The notes under the pieces were generated by a model. That model saw nothing but the letters and a program-made list of their open reading frames with translations, was not told where the DNA came from and did not search any database. A program made the translations under genes and the position numbers. Positions 61,891-64,000 of a stretch of DNA of 64,000 nucleotides are shown one piece after another. Each line of letters starts with the position of its first letter. Positions within the stretch are counted from its first letter, which is position 1. This DNA comes from Hyphomicrobium sp. Its GTDB lineage: Bacteria > Pseudomonadota > Alphaproteobacteria > Rhizobiales > Hyphomicrobiaceae. The stretch is from NCBI RefSeq assembly GCF_003987855.1, contig NZ_RXIZ01000001.1, positions 90,933 through 154,932 on the forward strand, given 5' to 3'.

Positions 61891-61915
61891 CGCCTCTCCC
61901 CCCGGGGGAGAGGCG
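61891..61915. repeat. Near-perfect palindrome in the ppiB-ppiA spacer
   Basis: Twelve-base arms CGCCTCTCCCCC (61891-61902) and GGGGGAGAGGCG (61904-61915) around a single C. With the repeat at 61810 it makes a bipartite unit with shared CCTCTCCC cores. A smaller hairpin GGCGC/GCGCC lies between them (61876-61890). Confidence 0.6.
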
Positions 61916-61927
61916 CGATCAGTTAGA

Positions 61928-62467
61928 TTATTGCACGTAGACTTTCTTCATAACGTCGGGATCGGCGACGGTTCCCGAGCCGGGCTCTCCACGCTTGATC
62001 ATGTCGACGTATTGCATGCCGTCGACCACTTCACCGAAGATCGTGTACTGGTTCTTGAGACCGGCGCAGCCGATGCTGTTGAAGCAGATGAAGAACTGGC
62101 TGTTCGCCGAATTGGGATCGGAGGTCCGCGCCATCGCGACGGTGCCGCGCTTGAATTCCTCGTTGGAGAATTCCGCCGGCAGATCGGGCAGCTTCGAGCC
62201 GCCTGTGCCCGTGCCGGTCGGATCGCCCGTTTGCGCCATGAAGTCGTCGATCACGCGATGGAACTTGATGCCGTTGTAGAAGCCCTGGTTGGCCAGCGTC
62301 TTGATCTGCTCGACCGTCTTCGGCGCAAGGTCCGGACGAAGCTGAATGACGACCTTGCCGTTTTTCAGCTCGATCACGAGCTTGTCGCCGTCTGCCCGCG
62401 CAGGCAGGCTTGCAAACACGCTCACGGCCAACAGGGACGCGAAAACAAACGATAGAAGTCGAACCAT
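61928..62467 (-). CDS. ppiA: Exported cyclophilin-type peptidyl-prolyl isomerase
   Basis: A 179-residue cyclophilin with a signal peptide (1-25, ending SLPARA) and the same catalytic segments as ppiB (NGIKFHRVIDDFMAQTG, GTGTGGSKLPDL, ANSQFFICFNSIGC). AGGAG lies 6 bases before ATG 62467; an earlier open frame to 62593 lacks similarity. It folds proline-containing proteins in the periplasm. Confidence 0.92.
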   Translation of the reverse strand: MVRLLSFVFASLLAVSVFASLPARADGDKLVIELKNGKVVIQLRPDLAPKTVEQIKTLANQGFYNGIKFHRVIDDFMAQTGDPTGTGTGGSKLPDLPAEFSNEEFKRGTVAMARTSDPNSANSQFFICFNSIGCAGLKNQYTIFGEVVDGMQYVDMIKRGEPGSGTVADPDVMKKVYVQ

Positions 62468-62625
62468 GGCGCTCCTCGCGAATTGACGATCTTTATCGGC
62501 CGTGCCGGGCTTATCCCGGCCGCCTGACGGTGCGGCGGGCAGTGTTGCCGCCCTTATGGCGATTTGACGGCCCGACCGCAAGGTTCGAGCCACGACGTGC
62601 CGCGCCCGGGCGCCCCATCGCGTGG

Positions 62626-64000
62626 CTACGGGCCGGTTCTGGCGTCCGGCTCGAAAATTCCCGACTTATGGACGCCATCCATCAGCCGGCCGACTTCATC
62701 GTCGTTGATGTTCCAGAGCCGCCACCAGTCCGCAAAGCTTTGCAGGGTCGCGCCGGGATAAAGCCTCTGCATTCGGCGCCACGCGTCGGCGGCGTCCGGC
62801 TTCATGCCAAGCTGACCATAGATCGGAATGATCTCGAGATAGACATAGAACATGTCTTGGATGCCCTGCTTCGCGATCTCAAGGGCCCGCCGGTAGTTGC
62901 CAGCGAGATAGAGCGCCGTATAGACCGTTGAATTGTACCATCCGATCGAAGCGTCGGGATTTATCCTGTTGGCTTTTTCGGCAAGCGCTACTCCGCGATC
63001 GTGATCTCCGGCCGCGGAGATCATGCATCCCAGCGTGGACATGATCTCGGCATCGTATGGCGCAAGATCGAGGGCCTGTGCGGCCTCCGCTCCGAAACGG
63101 TCGAGTTGCTTCGTGAAGAAGTAAGCTGACGCAGCAATCATGCGCGCCCGCGCGTCCGCTGGATCAAGTTCCACGGCCTTGGCCGCCTGTCGGGCGATCT
63201 CATCTGCCGGCACAGGCTTTTCATCGAGACGAAAGACCCAGCCCATTACGGCGATCCATGCGAGTTCGCGCCGCGCCCGTGAATTCTCGGGGTCGAGCGC
63301 GACCGCCTTATTCAGGAAATTACGCGCCGTCTGGAAAATCTCGGGCGTCCAGTTCCATTGCACAATCTCGCGAGCCCGGAGGACAAGGTCATATGATTGA
63401 ATCTGTTCAGGGCTCTTGCGGAGTGCGGACTTGGCCTCGCTGCTTTCAATTGCGCCGTAGCTGCCGGCAACCTTGCCGACGATCTGGTTGACGACTTCGT
63501 CCTGCACGACGAGCAAGTCCGCCATCTCCCGATCATACTTCTCAGCCCAGACGTGCGAGCCCGTTTTGGCATCGATCAGCTGCGTGGTAATGCGCACGTT
63601 GTCACCGACGCGCCGCGCGCTTCCCTGCAGCACGTAGCGGACCTTGAGGTCGCGTCCGATCTTCTGCACGTCGACGGGCTGCCCTTTGAATTGAAACGTC
63701 GAGTTCCTGGCGATCACGCGCAGATCGCGGGAGCGCGCCAGCTCCGTCTGGATGTCCTCCGTCAAGCCATCGCTGAAGTAGTCTTCCTTCGGATCGCCGC
63801 TCAAGTTCGTGAACGGCAGCACCGCCATCGCCGGGACGCTCGCGATATCGGCGGGACCGCCGGCCTCGCCCGCCACAGGCTTCGGCGCAGAGGACCGAAC
63901 AGCCCACCAGCCAGCTGCAGCAATCAAGAGGAAAAAAACTGCGAACGCGGAAAGCGCGACTGGCGATCTCTTGGCTCGTGCAAACCGACCGGATACTCTC
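62626..64000 (-). CDS. TPR protein of adenylate-cyclase type (N-terminus beyond window)
   Basis: The frame is open to the window end: upstream of the first candidate start it encodes a basic stretch and a membrane helix (SPVALSAFAVFFL), so the gene begins outside. Present are the periplasmic AVLPFTNLSGDPKEDYFSDG and TEDIQTELARSRDLRVIARN domain (TolB-N-like) and then tetratricopeptide repeats (about residues 210-400). In many Hyphomicrobiales this C-terminal half follows a class III cyclase catalytic domain or a winged-helix domain; which one applies here cannot be seen. Confidence 0.85.
   Translation of the reverse strand, partial: RVSGRFARAKRSPVALSAFAVFFLLIAAAGWWAVRSSAPKPVAGEAGGPADIASVPAMAVLPFTNLSGDPKEDYFSDGLTEDIQTELARSRDLRVIARNSTFQFKGQPVDVQKIGRDLKVRYVLQGSARRVGDNVRITTQLIDAKTGSHVWAEKYDREMADLLVVQDEVVNQIVGKVAGSYGAIESSEAKSALRKSPEQIQSYDLVLRAREIVQWNWTPEIFQTARNFLNKAVALDPENSRARRELAWIAVMGWVFRLDEKPVPADEIARQAAKAVELDPADARARMIAASAYFFTKQLDRFGAEAAQALDLAPYDAEIMSTLGCMISAAGDHDRGVALAEKANRINPDASIGWYNSTVYTALYLAGNYRRALEIAKQGIQDMFYVYLEIIPIYGQLGMKPDAADAWRRMQRLYPGATLQSFADWWRLWNINDDEVGRLMDGVHKSGIFEPDARTGP

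Noticed and set aside
61785-61927. Reading the ppiB-ppiA spacer hairpins as ordinary terminators.
   Set aside because: On the minus strand neither hairpin is followed by a clear T run; a dispersed palindromic repeat fits better.

Overview
The window is most of a photosynthesis gene cluster (PGC) from a purple, bacteriochlorophyll-making alphaproteobacterium, probably of the order Hyphomicrobiales. It carries type-II reaction-centre genes (pufLM, puhA), LH1 genes (pufBA), both light-independent reductases (BchNBL and BchXYZ), magnesium chelatase (BchHID), spirilloxanthin-type carotenoid genes (crtEBICDF, no crtA seen) and an O2-dependent cyclase (acsF). Both ends cut through a gene: bchN at the left, and a TPR protein of the adenylate-cyclase type at the right.

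Layout: (1) 1-15,400, plus strand: bchN-B-H-L-M, lhaA, puhA-B-C, a small unknown gene, acsF, puhE, hemA, cycA (cytochrome c2), closed by a terminator. (2) 15,450-25,760, minus strand, read right to left: crtE-crtF, then bchC-X-Y-Z, pufQ-B-A-L-M, a terminator and a small one-helix protein gene. (3) 25,858-40,167, plus strand: crtD-crtC, bphP with an unusual response regulator, bchI-D-O, crtI-crtB, dxs. Sites of the PpsR/CrtJ type (TGT-N12-ACA) lie in front of bchC (two), between crtE and crtD, and before bphP, bchI and crtI. PpsR itself, PpaA/AerR, bchF, bchG and bchP are not in the window. (4) 40,170-42,390: small membrane and secreted proteins of unknown role and a CBS-domain protein. (5) 42,600-50,600: a probable light/oxygen stress island with glutathione peroxidase, a secreted protein, an Fe-S photolyase/cryptochrome, a DUF2177 protein, a flavin oxidoreductase, DUF1365, a cyclopropane-fatty-acid-synthase-like enzyme, DUF1295 and MAPEG-like proteins. 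Four transcription units here share the same promoter pattern, TGATCC-N16-CGT, resembling RpoE/ChrR (singlet oxygen) promoters. (6) 50,591-64,000: heme oxygenase (which can supply biliverdin to BphP), then ordinary chromosome: metallophosphoesterase, AI-2E-type permease, HdeD-like protein, tRNA-Lys, EamA transporter, tgt, queA, two cyclophilins and others.

How it works together: glycine and succinyl-CoA enter through HemA; BchHID, BchM, AcsF, BchNBL, BchXYZ and BchC build the bacteriochlorin ring; Dxs, CrtE, CrtB, CrtI, CrtC, CrtD and CrtF make the carotenoid; LhaA, PuhB, PuhC, PuhE and PufQ help assemble the RC-LH1 complex, and cytochrome c2 re-reduces it. The bacteriophytochrome and its partner appear to add light control to the PpsR circuit. 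The two observations I rate highest are the response regulator fused to a PpaA/AerR-like helical domain next to bphP, and the four-promoter ECF-type regulon beside the PGC. All family calls come from reading the translated sequences; no database search was run.
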